From: Actinidia chinensis
Taxonomy: Eukaryota > Streptophyta > Magnoliopsida > Ericales > Actinidiaceae
DNA: 26,348 nt
Direction: 5' to 3'
Assembly: GCA_009663005.1 (NCBI GenBank)
Contig: VIGQ01002157.1
Span: 10,001-36,348 of the forward strand
In this document: piece after piece, positions 9,805 to 20,262 of the stretch
Layout of the letters: each line of letters starts with the position of its first letter
Position numbering within the stretch: the stretch's first letter is position 1
Position numbers and translations under genes: made by a program
The notes under the pieces: model-generated
What the model was told of the DNA's origin: nothing
Seen by the model: only the letters and a program-made list of their open reading frames with translations
The model's database searches: none

Positions 9805-10985
9805 ACTAAATTGCTCGTGTCCATGAGTGTTATACATAAAAAAAGACAATCGTTTAGGTATACTCGTTAAAGTTTTACAACCTAATAATATAAAGTTCAC
9901 AAAAAATATCACTAAAAATGAAAAATATATATTTTTATCTCATGAATATTTTTTTAATATTTTTAAACTCTTATGGTCAAAAGATCTAACTGATATAAGG
10001 TTTGATCTAATAATAAAAAAATTATCAATAAAAAAAATCAAAAATAAGCGGGAAAGATGGTGTTTTAATTTTTTTTTTGTGAGTCCCACTAAAAAAATTA
10101 TTAATGGGTACAACATATTCCCAATTTTAGAGGTGAAATCTCATCCAATGAATTAGTGCAAATGATTTCAACCATAGATAGTGGGAGATAGTTGTTTAGA
10201 TTCAAAAATTAAGATATCTTATCTATAGATAGTTTGGAAGATTTAGAAATATGTGTCTTATATTATGAATTTTTTTTTGTCTGTCGGATATTATAAATCT
10301 ATTTAAATATATTGTTTACTCAAATATTTTTATTACAACCATTGGATAATTAATTTCAATAACTATAAAAAAATGCAATTAAAGAAAATAGACATAGAAA
10401 ATACACTTCTTTCTATTTAAGGTTAATATTTTTTTTGTCTTGCTTTTTTTTACATTTTATTATCTTTAGTAGTTTTTTCACCGTTAAATCAATATTTTAT
10501 ATTTTTAAAATTTTTCTTGATAAAAAGTCTAAAATATAAAAATTAGCTATCTAAATTTAAGAGAAATTTCACTAAAAATAAAAAATATATTTTTATTTTC
10601 AAATTAAATAATTTGTTTATATTTTTTAAACTATTTATCGAAAAATAAATAAAATAACATAAAATTTCTTTATTAATAATAAAAATTTATTAAATACAAA
10701 AACAATTAGAAATATAAAGAAAGAAATGTGTGTTTTAAGTTATTTATTTTCTGTTCTTTTCGGTTCTAAAAAAACTAATCAAATAGGTAAAATTATGCCC
10801 AACTTTAATATTTTTGTCATTGGTCGAACTTACATGTGGGGCCATAAATCTTTGAAAAGAAGAAAGTGATTTTTTTTGGGAAAAAATAATTTCAGGTGAA
10901 ATTTCAACCGTTAGATTAACTCAAATGGATTTCAACCATATATAGCGGAATAAGATTTGAATTCAAATGAGTTAATGACTTTATA
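9805..10985. repeat. Partial, rearranged relative of the foldback element
   Basis: The left part (9805-9890: gctcgtgtccatgagtg ... gttaaagttttacaa) matches the left terminus of the foldback at 10996. About 10045-10200 and 10715-10985 both match its arm, sharing gtg(a/g)g(t/g)(c/t)cc, gtgaaat, and gatttcaacca(t)a. The middle (about 10260-10700) is extremely AT-rich with nothing recognisable. A 109-codon frame at 9827-10156 is Lys/Ile/Asn-rich low complexity and is not considered a gene. Confidence 0.5.
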
Positions 10986-10995
10986 TATTATTAAT

Positions 10996-12807
10996 ATTGT
11001 CCGTGCCCACGTGTACTACGTAAAAAAAACACTCTTGGCCTTACTCTTAAAGTTTTACAATTTAAAAAATAGATAAATATAAACGCCAGATAAAAGATAC
11101 ATTCATGCAGGGCGGAGTTTGGATTTTAATTTAACCCTGGACTGGAAAAATTTTTCAATGCCAGCATGTTGGTGTTGTGTCACCATGTCCTAGTCCTTAT
11201 TTTTTTAGTGGTGGAGGATTGGTGTAGTGACATTTTGGCTACATGCTTTAATATTTGTACAATTATGCGGAGATCACCAAAGAGTTTATTTTTAGTGGTA
11301 GCTATTGTCATAGAATTAGGGTCTTCAGTGCATTTTTTGCAAACTATATATTGTCCGTGTTGGTAGTGGGGTTTTAGAGAAGGCTTGATGTCACCTTTTG
11401 AAAAAATGGCTGGAATTTTAATGAACACAGAGATTTAGGACAACCTTAGACTTTAGAGAGAGAGAAAGGGAGGACAACCTTAACTTCAAGAATAGAGGAA
11501 AAGTTGCTCACCTACATTCTAAGACTCATAAACTAATTTATAAACTGCAAATTGGGTCATGTAACAGACTGACAGTTAGAGAGAGACGCGATCGATCAAT
11601 CCGTGTCTTTTCCCTCTCAAACTCAACGATTGCCACTATTACTTGAGGGTTTATGGTCAACTTTATGGATATATTTCACCAAAAAAAACAACAAAAGACT
11701 CATCCCAACCAACGCGATCGTCGGGACAAACAAACCGACGAATGTTCTCAATAGTCAAGTACCATCTACCTTCACCAAAAATTCAAACAAAACCGAGTCT
11801 CTATTGTCCTAAACCCAATTTAAGAAACCCCAAATCCATCAATTTCAGAACATTGGCATATAAAATACATAAAAATTTACGGAGAGAAAATACCTCTAGG
11901 GTTTTTTTTGGGTTGCGTTGTGAGAGGTGGGAATCATGTGAGAAAGGGAGGAGACCGAGAGAGAGTATGAGACAACGAATTGGGTGATTTCTTTTTTATT
12001 ACTAACATTGCAGTTTAGCCCCGGACCAAAATTAGAAATCCAATTTGGCCAATGGCATGTGTTTCATTTTAGTTTGGGGCAGGGCGGGTGGCATTGGGCT
12101 GGGTGGCTGGGCTGGGATGGGCTGGCATGGCTGGGCTCCCCTGGGGCTACAGCCCAGGTAAAGCCTTTGTAGTGACTCGCCCCTAATTCCATGTATATAC
12201 GAAGAGATGCATTAGTACAAATAGAGAAGCAAATTAGAAATTACAATGATTTTGAAAAAAATTGTAGTTTGGAAAATGAGGGAGGAAAAAGAGGGTTTTA
12301 ACTTTTTTTTATGTGGGTTCCCATTCAAAAATTAATGCAATAGATAAAAAAAATATGCTAGATTAAAAAAAAAAATTATCCATTGAATAAAACCATGTGG
12401 GTCTCACACCTTTGAGAAGAAGGAAAGTGATATTTTTTGAGAAAACAACAAAAATCTCAGTGAAATCTCAAGCCATTGGATTAATTCAAATGTATTTCAA
12501 CCGTAGATAATAGAATGATATTTGAGATTCACAAACTCCATTGGAATCTCAAATCTATCTCCCGCTATTCCCGTTGAAATTCATGAGTTAATCCAATGGC
12601 TGAAATTTCACTTAATACTATTTTTTTCTCCCCAACTACACTGTTCTTCTAAAAGATGTGGGACCCAATAATTTCTTATCTAATGCGACAAAAAAATCTA
12701 TTAAAATTGGGCATGTATTTTATCCCATTGGATTAATTATTTAGTGGACCCAAAAAAAATAATTAAACACACCTTTCTTTCTTCTCTCATTTCTTCCAAA
12801 CTATCAA

Positions 12808-12838
<31 letters not shown>

Positions 12839-12996
12839 GTTCTTCAAATTTGTAGCAATGTATTTCTTCATATATTCATGCAAATGTATCTTTTATCTAC
12901 GTTTAGATGTACAATTTTTTTTTGTGTTAAAAAAAAAACCCATTGTAAAACTCTAACGAGTTTTTGTTTTTTTTAATTTCTTGGGGCACGGACAAT
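10996..12996. mobile_element. Long foldback (inverted-repeat) element split by a hAT insertion
   Basis: The ends attgtccgtgccc (10996-11008) and gggcacggacaat (12984-12996) are perfect 13-bp inverted repeats. The two arms then stay complementary with small gaps through ttttacaat, agataaaagatacatt, atgattttgaaaaaaatt, ttggaa, and gccattggattaa, to a short centre near 12525-12545. Without the 1.08-kb hAT and its target copy the element would be about 0.9 kb, nearly all of it arm. No protein is encoded. Transcription would give a long imperfect hairpin RNA. No clear target duplication was found outside the termini, so the superfamily is open. Confidence 0.75.
11108..12185. mobile_element. Non-autonomous hAT element, about 1.08 kb
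   Basis: The left end cagggcggag and the right end ctcgcccct(a) correspond to the cagggGCGGAG-type hAT terminus with one missing base on each side. Target copies are attcatg (11101-11107) and attccatg (12186-12193), an 8-bp duplication with one base lost. The opposite arm of the surrounding foldback shows the uninterrupted site (about 12878-12900), which confirms the borders independently. Internally there is a GC-rich ggctggg array near the right end, GA-rich leader-like sequence and an aaaccctag box (minus strand, about 11896-11904). No transposase motif is visible in the open frames of 60-114 codons, so mobility would depend on a transposase from elsewhere. Confidence 0.75.
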
Positions 12997-13002
12997 TACT
13001 AT

Positions 13003-13035
13003 AAATATATATATATATATTATATATATATATAT
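13003..13035. repeat. AT dinucleotide microsatellite
   Basis: Alternating at/ta repeats with one phase shift in the middle lie directly beside the right end of the foldback element. Because the tract abuts the element, a TA-rich target site is plausible. Confidence 0.85.
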
Positions 13036-13039
13036 TGAA

Positions 13040-13784
13040 TGGTCTTACATTAAAATTTGATTCGTTTGTAATTCACTAGCTTAATTTCATTTGCAGTGGT
13101 CTACTGCTTAAATACAAGGCCGTTCACACCTGAATAATGGCATAATATAAAAGGGAATACCTATCGTCTACGCATAGTAAGTTATTCTTGTAGTTTGCTT
13201 TTAATGTTAGTGTATATACACGTATGTAATATTATCTAGTCGTTAAAAAAACATCATAATTAGAGTCAGACAAATCGTAAATAATTACAAATAATATAAC
13301 AACACTGAAAATAGTATTAATCACAAAAATAGTAGCTATGACACAAAAGTATACATAACTAAAAAATGCCTATTGCGACAAAAAAAAAACCGTACTAAAA
13401 AGACTAAAATATAAATAATAAAATATGTTAACTTGAACACAAAAACCATAACACCAATCAGAGCATGTATAACAAAATTATAAAAAGCGCGTAACTAACC
13501 ATAAACCATAATTAAAAATAATTAATTAAATGACCACAAAAAAATGCTTAACTACGACCCACAAAATTAATAACACAATCACAAAAATACGGATTTTGAA
13601 CAAAAAATGATACAAAACGTACTTGAAAAAATAAATAAAAAAAAATAAATAATCTTAAAAAAAAACGTAACACAAACAAATCTTGCATAACATAACCACC
13701 AAATACGCAATCAACTAGATTAATGCATAAAACGATCTTTAAAACTCGTAACATAGCTACAGAATACGTAATAAAAATCACAAA
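13040..13784. other. A+C-skewed non-coding flank of the retrotransposon
   Basis: From about 13240 the plus strand is rich in A and C, with very little G and modest T. It has recurring (a/c)cgtaac, cacaaa and aaaaac strings. The recurrence continues just past the 3' LTR (acgtaactt, about 25181), so the retrotransposon landed inside this skewed segment. A tcttgtagt string (about 13190) with its reversed sense actacaaga recalls CACTA-type termini, but a partner end was not found. Confidence 0.5.
13780..13784. repeat. Target-site duplication candidate (left copy acaaa)
   Basis: The five bases before the 5' LTR are acaaa. The same five bases occur at 25172-25176. If the 3' LTR ends at 25171 (…ccacaca) the duplication is perfect. 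If it ends at 25174 by alignment with the 5' LTR, the following bases are aacaa and the match is only approximate. Ty3/gypsy elements normally make 5-bp duplications. Confidence 0.5.
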
Positions 13785-14492
13785 TGATGGGGGTAATATT
13801 CACCTATTAATATTCAATTACCTAGCCCCAAGGGAGACTGAACATCGCGGACATCAATCCTATGAAGTCCATCTCCGCATTTAGTTTAACGCCAACGTTA
13901 TCTCCGAACCTCTTGACCGAGGTTGGTTTAAAACGAGTCCAACGTTCAGCATAGATGAAACCTCGACAAGCTATCTCCACTGAAGCTCGCCCAGAGCCAA
14001 AGTGCTGTCTCCTCCTCGCCCTTGGGCGATGTAGAATACTTGCTGATCAATTCCACTAGATCCCCATTGATACGGCCCATCGCAAGATTTTCTCCTCAAC
14101 GTGCACCACAATTACGGGTACTCTCCAAATGGCAATCTTCCCCAATTATGTCTCCTATATCTCCGAGATCTCTTCCCATATTTATCCTTCGAGGATTCGC
14201 TCGTTGATCCTGAACATTGACCCATTTGCTCCGTCTATAAAAAAAGGTCGCTCCCCCAATTAAACAAAAGTACACTGAACCCGCTCCACAATTCTCTTCA
14301 GAGCTATTTTTATCTGCTGTCATCGCCTTGGTCTGATCTCCACGCCGGATGGGTTTAAGCGGCATCGACCCGGCATTTACTTTGTTCGTCTGTATGCAGG
14401 TCGCCCTTCAAATATACGAAGGTCCGTGCCGAGGAGACCCCGGACAATAGCATATTGACTGTTGGTTGCTCGCCCCAGTTTTTTACACAACA
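13785..14492 (+). repeat. 5' LTR, 708 bp
   Basis: It starts TG and ends CA (acacaaca) and aligns along its whole length with 24486-25174. Shared landmarks include aagggagactgaacatcgc, ctcttgaccgag, agctatctccact, aatggcaatcttccc, ctccgtctataaaaa, gctccacaattctcttca and gttggttgctcgcccca. Differences are largely 1-3 nt indels with some substitutions. Transcription should start downstream of the TATA box at 14236. Confidence 0.92.
14236..14243 (+). promoter_or_regulatory. TATA box of the 5' LTR
   Basis: The sequence tataaaaa sits in the context ccgtctataaaaaaagg. It is conserved in the 3' LTR at 24920-24927. Both lie about 250 nt from the LTR end, leaving room for R and U5. It is the likely core promoter for the gag-pol transcript. 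Confidence 0.75.
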
Positions 14493-14495
14493 GTT

Positions 14496-14512
14496 TGGCG
14501 CCGTCTGTGGAA
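14496..14512 (+). promoter_or_regulatory. Primer-binding site, tRNA-Asp type
   Basis: TGGCGCCGT, three bases after the LTR CA end, pairs with the 3' end of plant tRNA-Asp. The following bases (ctgtggaac) diverge from a full 18-base match. Plant Tat and Athila elements commonly use this primer. It primes minus-strand DNA synthesis. Confidence 0.8.
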
Positions 14513-14599
14513 CGACAGTTCTCTAGCTTCTATTGCAACTGAGGCAGTCGCAACATACCAGACCAGAGTCCAGTAGCCCCATAGTAACCGGTCGATCCT

Positions 14600-15990
14600 A
14601 TGGCCAACCCAGCCAAGTTCTAGAATCTAGGAAGGCCACACCCAAGATTACAGGATATGGCCGAGCAAAAGGAGGATCATGAACGAGAATAATGGGGCGC
14701 CAATGCACTCCCTACCGATGCCAACCCCCAACTTCTGCAGCGCCATCCGTCCATGATGTCGAGCGATTCGCCACTATAATCGCTCGGGAGATTGTTCGTC
14801 ACAACCGTCAAGTACGAATGGAGCGAGGGTAGGCGCCGAGCACCAAGACCGTCCATACGTGAAAGGAGTTCCTCTTCAGAATAAGTCAAACTGAGCCAGG
14901 GTGAGGAAGAAAGAGGAGCCCTCACAGAGGCGAATCATACCGAGGACAAGACAAGTCCACCTAGCAGAGATTCGAGATTTGGACGCACGGCCTAGACGCC
15001 ATTAACATGGAAACAAATGCTCCAGTAATGTGGACACGTGGTACGACAGACAGATCCACCATTTCAGGAAAGGAGATTAAGAGCTCGGATCTCTTCGAAG
15101 TTCAAGCTCCTCCCTACCAGATGGCAATGTATGAAGGAAAGACAGATCCGATGGTATCCCTAGACTCATACAAAAGCCTAATGTTCTCTCCAGGGTTGCT
15201 CGGGATGAAGATGTGCAAAGAGTTTCCGCCACTTGAAAGGACCCGGCCAGGTCGTGGTTTCAAAAACTGTCGCAGGAACCATAGACTCTTTTGGCGAGAC
15301 TTAGTCGACTCTTTTGTCGCCAATTTTATGGCCTGTAAAAACGACAGAAGATGCTTCCCACCGTTCACCGTTCACCAAAAAGATGCCGAGAGCTTGAGAT
15401 TTTCGTGAAACATTCAATCGCTGTAGTTGAAGTTGAGGAATCCCAGTTTGATAAGTGATTAATCATGGCAATGTGGAAGGACTCCGACCCTGGTCCGCTG
15501 CTCGACTCCCTTTTCAAAAACGTTCCTGAACCTTTATCCGCACTCCAGAGCAAAGCCGACAAGTATAAATCGCCCGCAAAGGAGTTTGGCCGAGGCCAAA
15601 CCGGCGACGAGGAAAGGATGATCATAATAGGAAAGAGCCTGATACGAGGCGGGCCGCTTACAGGGAGGAGACTATGTACAATAGACCTGACCGAGATCCC
15701 AAACGGTCTAGCATAGGCGTCCACGTACCCGCCTCGCCGACCTGAGTTTCTCCTGCCACCACTCACGCCCCTGGCGTCCAAGTTCCTCTCAGAAATTAAA
15801 GCACGAAGAATTCGTCAAATGGCCCGAAAATATTAAAACTGACCCCAAAAGAGGAACAGACAAATATTGGTGATTCACCGGGACTCACGGACACAATACT
15901 GAGGACTATTTTCAACTGAAGGAACAAATTTCCAACCTCATTAGAGGGGTTACCTGAGAGTATGTAGCTGCTCGCCCACCACCCAATTCC
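14600..15990 (+). pseudogene. gag (capsid and zinc-knuckle protein), frameshifted
   Basis: The likely start is the ATG at 14600 (M-A-N-P-A), about 90 nt after the PBS, and is typical of Tat gag. The N-terminal third is poorly preserved. The retrotransposon gag domain is clear at about 15085-15460: a Tyr-x-Gly-Lys-Thr-Asp-Pro block, L-D-S-Y-K-S-L-M-F, FVANFMACKNDRRC (15313-15354) and FTVHQKDAESLR. The next frame continues with D-P-G-P-L-L-D-S-L and [11 protein letters not shown] to about 15570, then a basic linker. A degraded CCHC knuckle follows at about 15862-15910 (D-K-Y-x-x-F-H/T ... G-H-N-T-E-D) and then L-K-E-Q-I. Two of its cysteines are lost in this copy (Trp and Tyr at the expected positions). 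At least three frame changes occur. It would form the virus-like particle and package the RNA. Confidence 0.88.
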
Positions 15991-16154
15991 CCAGAAAGAA
16001 GTACGGGCGATAAACAACCAACGAGGGTTATATACAAATAATTCATGGAGGTTTCGGATCGTGCAGTTATGCGACTTCGTCCAGGAAAAGGTCTCATCTT
16101 TTGTTGCTGATCAAACCCCATCACCTTCAGCAATTATGATTTGAGAAGACTTAC

Positions 16155-16560
16155 ACCTCACCCCCGATGATTGCCTTTGTCATCTTGGCCGTCATCGCCA
16201 ATTTTCCAACGTCCAGAGGATTTTAATTGGTGGGCAAGTGGGAGTTCGTCCGATATCTTGTTCATCTCGGCATTCGAAATAATGAAATTGGGGTGGACAC
16301 GCTGCACCCTTTTCATACCCCCCCTGAGCAATTTGGAGGAACTACGACGCACTCCCTTTGGATGGATCAACTTCCAATAACCCTATGAGGCGAACCAACC
16401 CAGACCACCGTAGGCATGATTTTATTATGGTAGATTGCCCCTCGCCTTATAACGCCATCCTGGGGCGACCCACGCTGGGAGGAATCAAGGCGATCACTTT
16501 TACCTACCACCTGAAGATGAAAATTCCCCACCTTGACTTGGGTAGGCGAGTAAAGGGCTG
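16155..16560 (+). pseudogene. Aspartic protease and pol linker, frameshifted
   Basis: The retropepsin-like segment shows S-G-S-S-S-D-I-L-F followed by I-S-A-F-E-I-M (about 16229-16290). The catalytic Asp of the D-S/T-G motif is not readable: an indel or substitution gives A-S-G. The downstream block [17 protein letters not shown] (about 16436-16486) is highly characteristic of Tat-lineage pol, where it lies at the protease C-terminus. The block is followed by TYHLKMKIP. The enzyme would cut Gag-Pol into its parts. Position between the zinc knuckle and RT fits the family order. Confidence 0.85.
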
Positions 16561-16799
16561 ATCAGAAAGTGGCTAGGCAATACTTATCTCAGCCGCATGA
16601 AGGTTGGCACTTCCGTCATTCCTCCATACATCAATAAGGCGGTGCGATGACCGGGGATATTGAGAGAGGAGATAAATAGTTATCCTGGAAGACCCCAGAA
16701 GACAACCGAGAAACCCCAAACCTCTCAAAGAGTCGTCCCAATCTCCAGTCACCCAAACTACCCAGATCGCAAGTCATGATCGGAAGAGATCTCACCGAT

Positions 16800-17800
16800 G
16801 AATTGCTTATCACCTTAAAGATTTCTTGAAAAGAATTCTGACGTGTTCGCCTGGTCACCATGCGACGTCCCTGTCTCGATTCCAAATTCGCCATGCATAG
16901 TTATTCACCAAGCCTGATCTCCCCGTCCGCCAGAACAGAGGAGTCGCCCCTGAACGCCTGAAAGTCATTGAAGAGACAATAAGCAAACTCATCAAAGCAT
17001 TGTTGTCCGAGAACCCACTATCCGGATTGGGCTCGCCATGCGTCGTCGCCCCAAAAAGGGGGAATGGAAGGGTGTGGCGTAGACTTCACAGACCTCAACG
17101 GCTTTCCTGAAAGACATTTTCCTTTTGCCTAAAATCGATCTGATAGTCGACGCCACCTCCAAGCATGAGCTCTTGAGCTTTGGATGCTTCTCGGGTTTAA
17201 TCCTCAGATCAAAATGTATCCTCCTGACGTTGAGCAAACTTCGTTTATCAAACGGGGGCTATTTTGTCTACAAAAGTCATGCCGTTTGGGTAAAGAACGC
17301 CGGGGCACGTATAGAGATTGGTCAACAGGATGTTCCATGCACTAATTGGAAGGACTATGAAGTTTCCATAGATGATATGCTGTTTAAGAGTCTCCAAGGC
17401 ACACAACCAATCGCCCACCTTGAGAAGCATTCGACATACTGCGGCGGCACAAGAATGGATGTTGAATCCCTCTAATGCAATCTTCGGATGTCCCTTCTGG
17501 AAAGTTCTGGATTCTTGTCACCAAGCGAGGAATTGAGGGTGAACCCGATCAAATTCCAAGCTCTAATCGCATGAGATCGCCAAAGGAATATCCGAGAATG
17601 TACAGCAACTGACCGGGCGAGTACCGCCCTAAACAGATTCGTCTCCAAATCTGAGGACAAATGCCTCCCGTTCTTCAAAATCCTGAGAACGAGCCAGACC
17701 TTCAATGGAGTGAGGATCTGAAATGCTTTCGCAACATTTGAACAGAGTATTTGGGTCCCGCCTTTACTCTCGGTCCCCACCTCCGACGAAGATCTCTACG
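16800..17800 (+). pseudogene. Reverse transcriptase, frameshifted
   Basis: The segment opens with N-S-D-V-F-A-W-S-P (about 16835) and runs through the finger and palm blocks: a V-V-A-P-K-K-G equivalent (about 17040-17060), V-D-F-T-D-L-N in broken frame (about 17080), and PKIDLIVDATSKHELLSF (17128-17181). Then comes a Gly-Tyr-Phe-x-Tyr-Lys ... V-K-N-A-G-A block (about 17265-17310). The catalytic box reads S-I-D-D-M-L-F-K-S (17365-17391): both Asp residues remain, but Ser replaces the usual Tyr/Phe before the variable position. The connection domain follows in several frames (V-T-K-R-G-I-like, V-N-P-D-Q-I at about 17538-17555). It copies the RNA into DNA. Broken by several indels. Confidence 0.9.
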
Positions 17801-18110
17801 GGTATTACTGCTTCGCCCACCGCAATAAGCAGTATACTATCGAGAAGAAGGTAAAGTCCAAAAACCAATATATACGTTAGGCACAACTTTAATTGGCGGC
17901 AGAGGCCAGATATTCGAGGATGAAAGATCGGCCTATGCCTAATGATCGCCCCAGAACAACTCCGTCATTACTTCCAGCCCATTCCATCATAGTGTTGACA
18001 GATCAACCACTAAAGCTGATTCTCCAACCGCCGACACGTCGGGTAGACCCTGAAATGGTCCATCGAGCTAGTTAGTTTCCACATGGAGTACAATCCAAAG
18101 GACGGCAATA
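17800..18110 (+). pseudogene. RNase H (RT-linked), decayed
   Basis: The clearest block is IIVLTDQPLKLILQ (17986-18027), which matches the D-Q-P-L motif found in Ty3/gypsy RNase H C-terminal regions. The preceding A-E-x-R-Y-S/P-x-M block is at about 17899-17922. The start of the domain is broken by indels. It would remove RNA from RNA/DNA hybrids. Confidence 0.75.
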
Positions 18111-18219
18111 AAGCCAGGCCCTGGCTTGATTTTATGTCGAATCACACCCAGAAACACTCCACAACCAAGACGACTCCCCTTGAAGCGGGAATTCCACGAA
18201 CCAACCTCAAAAAGACATC

Positions 18220-18610
18220 GCCCACTGGGTATGTTCGTTGTGGCTTCTCCTACCCAGCACGGCTTCGGTGCAGGGCCTCGTCATAGAGCTCCATCGCGAC
18301 AGATGAATACGCTTATAAGAATGGTGGGTTTTAAAGCCACCAACAATGAAGCCGAGTACGAAGTCCCTCCTCGCCTGACTAAGAGGGCAACTAGTTTGGG
18401 AGCATAAAAAAAAAATCTTTGGAAGTCTTCAGTGACCACACTGGTGGTAAACCAAGTCCAAGGAGATACCTCACCAAGGACGCATAATGATAGCTTATTT
18501 GGGCGAGTAAAGGCTGTGTCCGCAAAGATCAAGGAGTTTAAGATTCACCAGATTCCCCGAGAAGATATAAAAGGCAGACAGCCTTGGCTAATCTTGCTCA
18601 ACTTTTGAGT
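18220..18610 (+). pseudogene. Second, archaeal-type RNase H (Tat hallmark), frameshifted
   Basis: GFKATNNEAEYE (18327-18362) is the signature block of the extra RNase H in Tat-lineage elements. It is followed in another frame by E-V-F-S-D (about 18421-18436), which holds an expected catalytic Asp, then V-V-N-Q-V-Q-G (about 18443-18464) and FKIHQIPRE (about 18537-18563). The block order and its position before integrase are diagnostic. It presumably complements or replaces the RT-linked RNase H. Confidence 0.85.
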
Positions 18611-18689
18611 TTATTTCTGACAGGTGCTACCTCTTGAATTTTTAGCCAGCCCAAGCATTGGACATTCGCCCATCAAGGTCCTCCAAGCA

Positions 18690-19911
18690 GAAAAAGTCTG
18701 ACATGGATGGACGAAATTATTGCGCTATCTCAGGATGGTATCTTACCAAAAAAAAACTCCAAGCCTTCGCCGTCTCCAGTACAGATCCGCAAGATTTTGC
18801 AATATTCAACGGAATTTAATACACAATGTCCTTTCTCGGGACCCCTCTTGAAATGTCTCCGACTGAAGAAGCAGAGTACGTCCTAAAGAAATACATGAAG
18901 GCATCTGCGGGAACCACTCCGAGCAAGATCGTTATCACAGAGACCTTCGCCAGGGTATTTTTTGGGAGCCGACCATGGAACACGATCGGCTGCGTATGTA
19001 AAGAGATGCACAATGTCAGAGATTTGCTCCGTCAGCCATCTCCCCACACGAGATGGACCGATGTCAAGCCCTTGGCCATTCCGCCCAATGGGGAATAACA
19101 TATTGGGTACCCTACCACGATCTCCATTTTCAAAAGTTTTGATCGTCTCCATAGACTTATTTACCAATGGATCGAAGCTCAACCTCTCGCCAAAAATTTA
19201 CAAGAAATACCCTAGATTCATATGGAACTCTTGTATGTAAGATCGGAATCGCAAGGTTATCATCTTCGGACAACGCAATGGTAGTTCGACAACGACAGGT
19301 TCAGTTGTTCTGCTCCGGATCATCGCCATCTCCGCATCATTTTCTTTCACCCGTCATCCTCGAGCTACGGACAAGTTGATAGAACTAATCGTACCATCTC
19401 ATGAATTTGAAGCGAGGTTAGAAGATCAAAGCGAATGGGCGGAAGACTTACCAAGCATACTTTGGGCTTGTCATACTACTAGTCGGATTCCTAACAGGTG
19501 AAACGCCATACTCCTGTCCTCGAAGACTGAATCAGCATACCAGTGAAATAGGTATGCCAACTTCAGACCGTTAAACTTCGACAAATGCAACGAGGGCGAG
19601 CTCTGGCTCACCTTGATCTTCCTCGATGAAAAAAGGGAATCCGCCGAATTACGCCACGCGGCTTACAAAAGTCGGATCGCCAATACACAACGAAAGAGTT
19701 AAGCACCGGCTCGTTCATCCCTGGCGACCTGGGTCTTGCGAAGGGTAACCCTATCCACAAGAGATCCGAGCGCAGGGAAGCTCGTCCAACGGGGAAGGCC
19801 CTTACAAGTTATCAAGATTTCCACGGCCATGGACTTATTGGTAGAAGACCTAAACGGAAATCACTTTTACATCCCTGGAAGGCCGAGCATTTGAAAAAAA
19901 TGCTATCCTAA
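18690..19911 (+). pseudogene. Integrase and pol C-terminus, frameshifted
   Basis: An N-terminal zinc-binding region is visible with E-A-E-Y-V-L-K (about 18868-18890) and A-Y-V-K-R-C-T-M (about 18992-19015). A TG pair appears lost inside the C-x-x-C motif. Next are S-P-W-P-F (19067-19081) and the core VSIDLFTN (19148-19171) with the first catalytic Asp. The second Asp is in S-S-D-N (about 19267). The third acidic position reads G-Q-V-D-R-T-N-R-T (19369-19395), with Asp where Glu is usual. W-A-E-D-L-P-S-I-L-W-A (about 19438-19470) and G-N-H-F-Y-I-P (about 19857-19877) complete it. The last codons read E-H-L-K-K-M-L-S and stop at 19909-19911. It would insert the cDNA into the genome. Confidence 0.9.
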
Positions 19912-20262
19912 ACGAGCCCTCATAATTTTTATGAATTTAGAATTGTTTTCCTTAGGGTCAAAGGGGGATTCACTTATTATTTATATCATCGTTTATATAA
20001 AGACTTACTATCGCCATTGTTGATGTCGCCAATAGTATTATCGCCAATCCATTTCAGGATGATCTCTGATCGCCCATGTCATGTCGCCATTATTATGATC
20101 ACCTAAATCGATGATCGCCAGTTAAAGCAAAATGAGATCGCCATTCCGAAACAAAATGAATCGCCCGTTATTGAAAAGTCGCCACCAATCTTTCAGTTAA
20201 GTGAACGAACGGGGAACACGACATTTTCATTCATACGGACAAATTACATTTAAAAAAAAAAA
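19912..20262. other. Spacer between pol and the first antisense ORF, TCGCC-rich
   Basis: It is AT-rich from 19915 to 20000. From 20010 to 20185 it holds nine copies of (A/G)TCGCC, mostly followed by A or C, separated by about 10-30 nt. It ends in an A-run next to the antisense stop codon, equivalent to the 3' UTR of the antisense unit. There is no ORF. A second cluster of the same motif lies at 22839-23012, again just past the 3' end of an antisense unit. Confidence 0.65.

Noticed and set aside
9827..10156. 109-codon open frame
   Set aside because: Almost entirely Lys, Ile, Asn and Phe from AT-rich DNA, and it overlaps a rearranged foldback relative.
11643..11987. 114-codon open frame inside the hAT element
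   Set aside because: No transposase or other motif is visible. The opposite strand looks like a leader, so the frame is probably incidental.
13190..13200. CACTA transposon terminus (actacaaga on the minus strand)
   Set aside because: Only one degenerate end is visible, the CACTA start is imperfect, and no partner end or target duplication was found.
15365..15781. 138-codon minus-strand frame within gag
   Set aside because: It is the reverse-strand shadow of the GC-rich gag region, which has clear sense-strand gag motifs.
20010..20185. TCGCC cluster as a CRISPR array or satellite
   Set aside because: The repeats are only 5-6 bp, spacing is irregular, and the setting is a plant retrotransposon.
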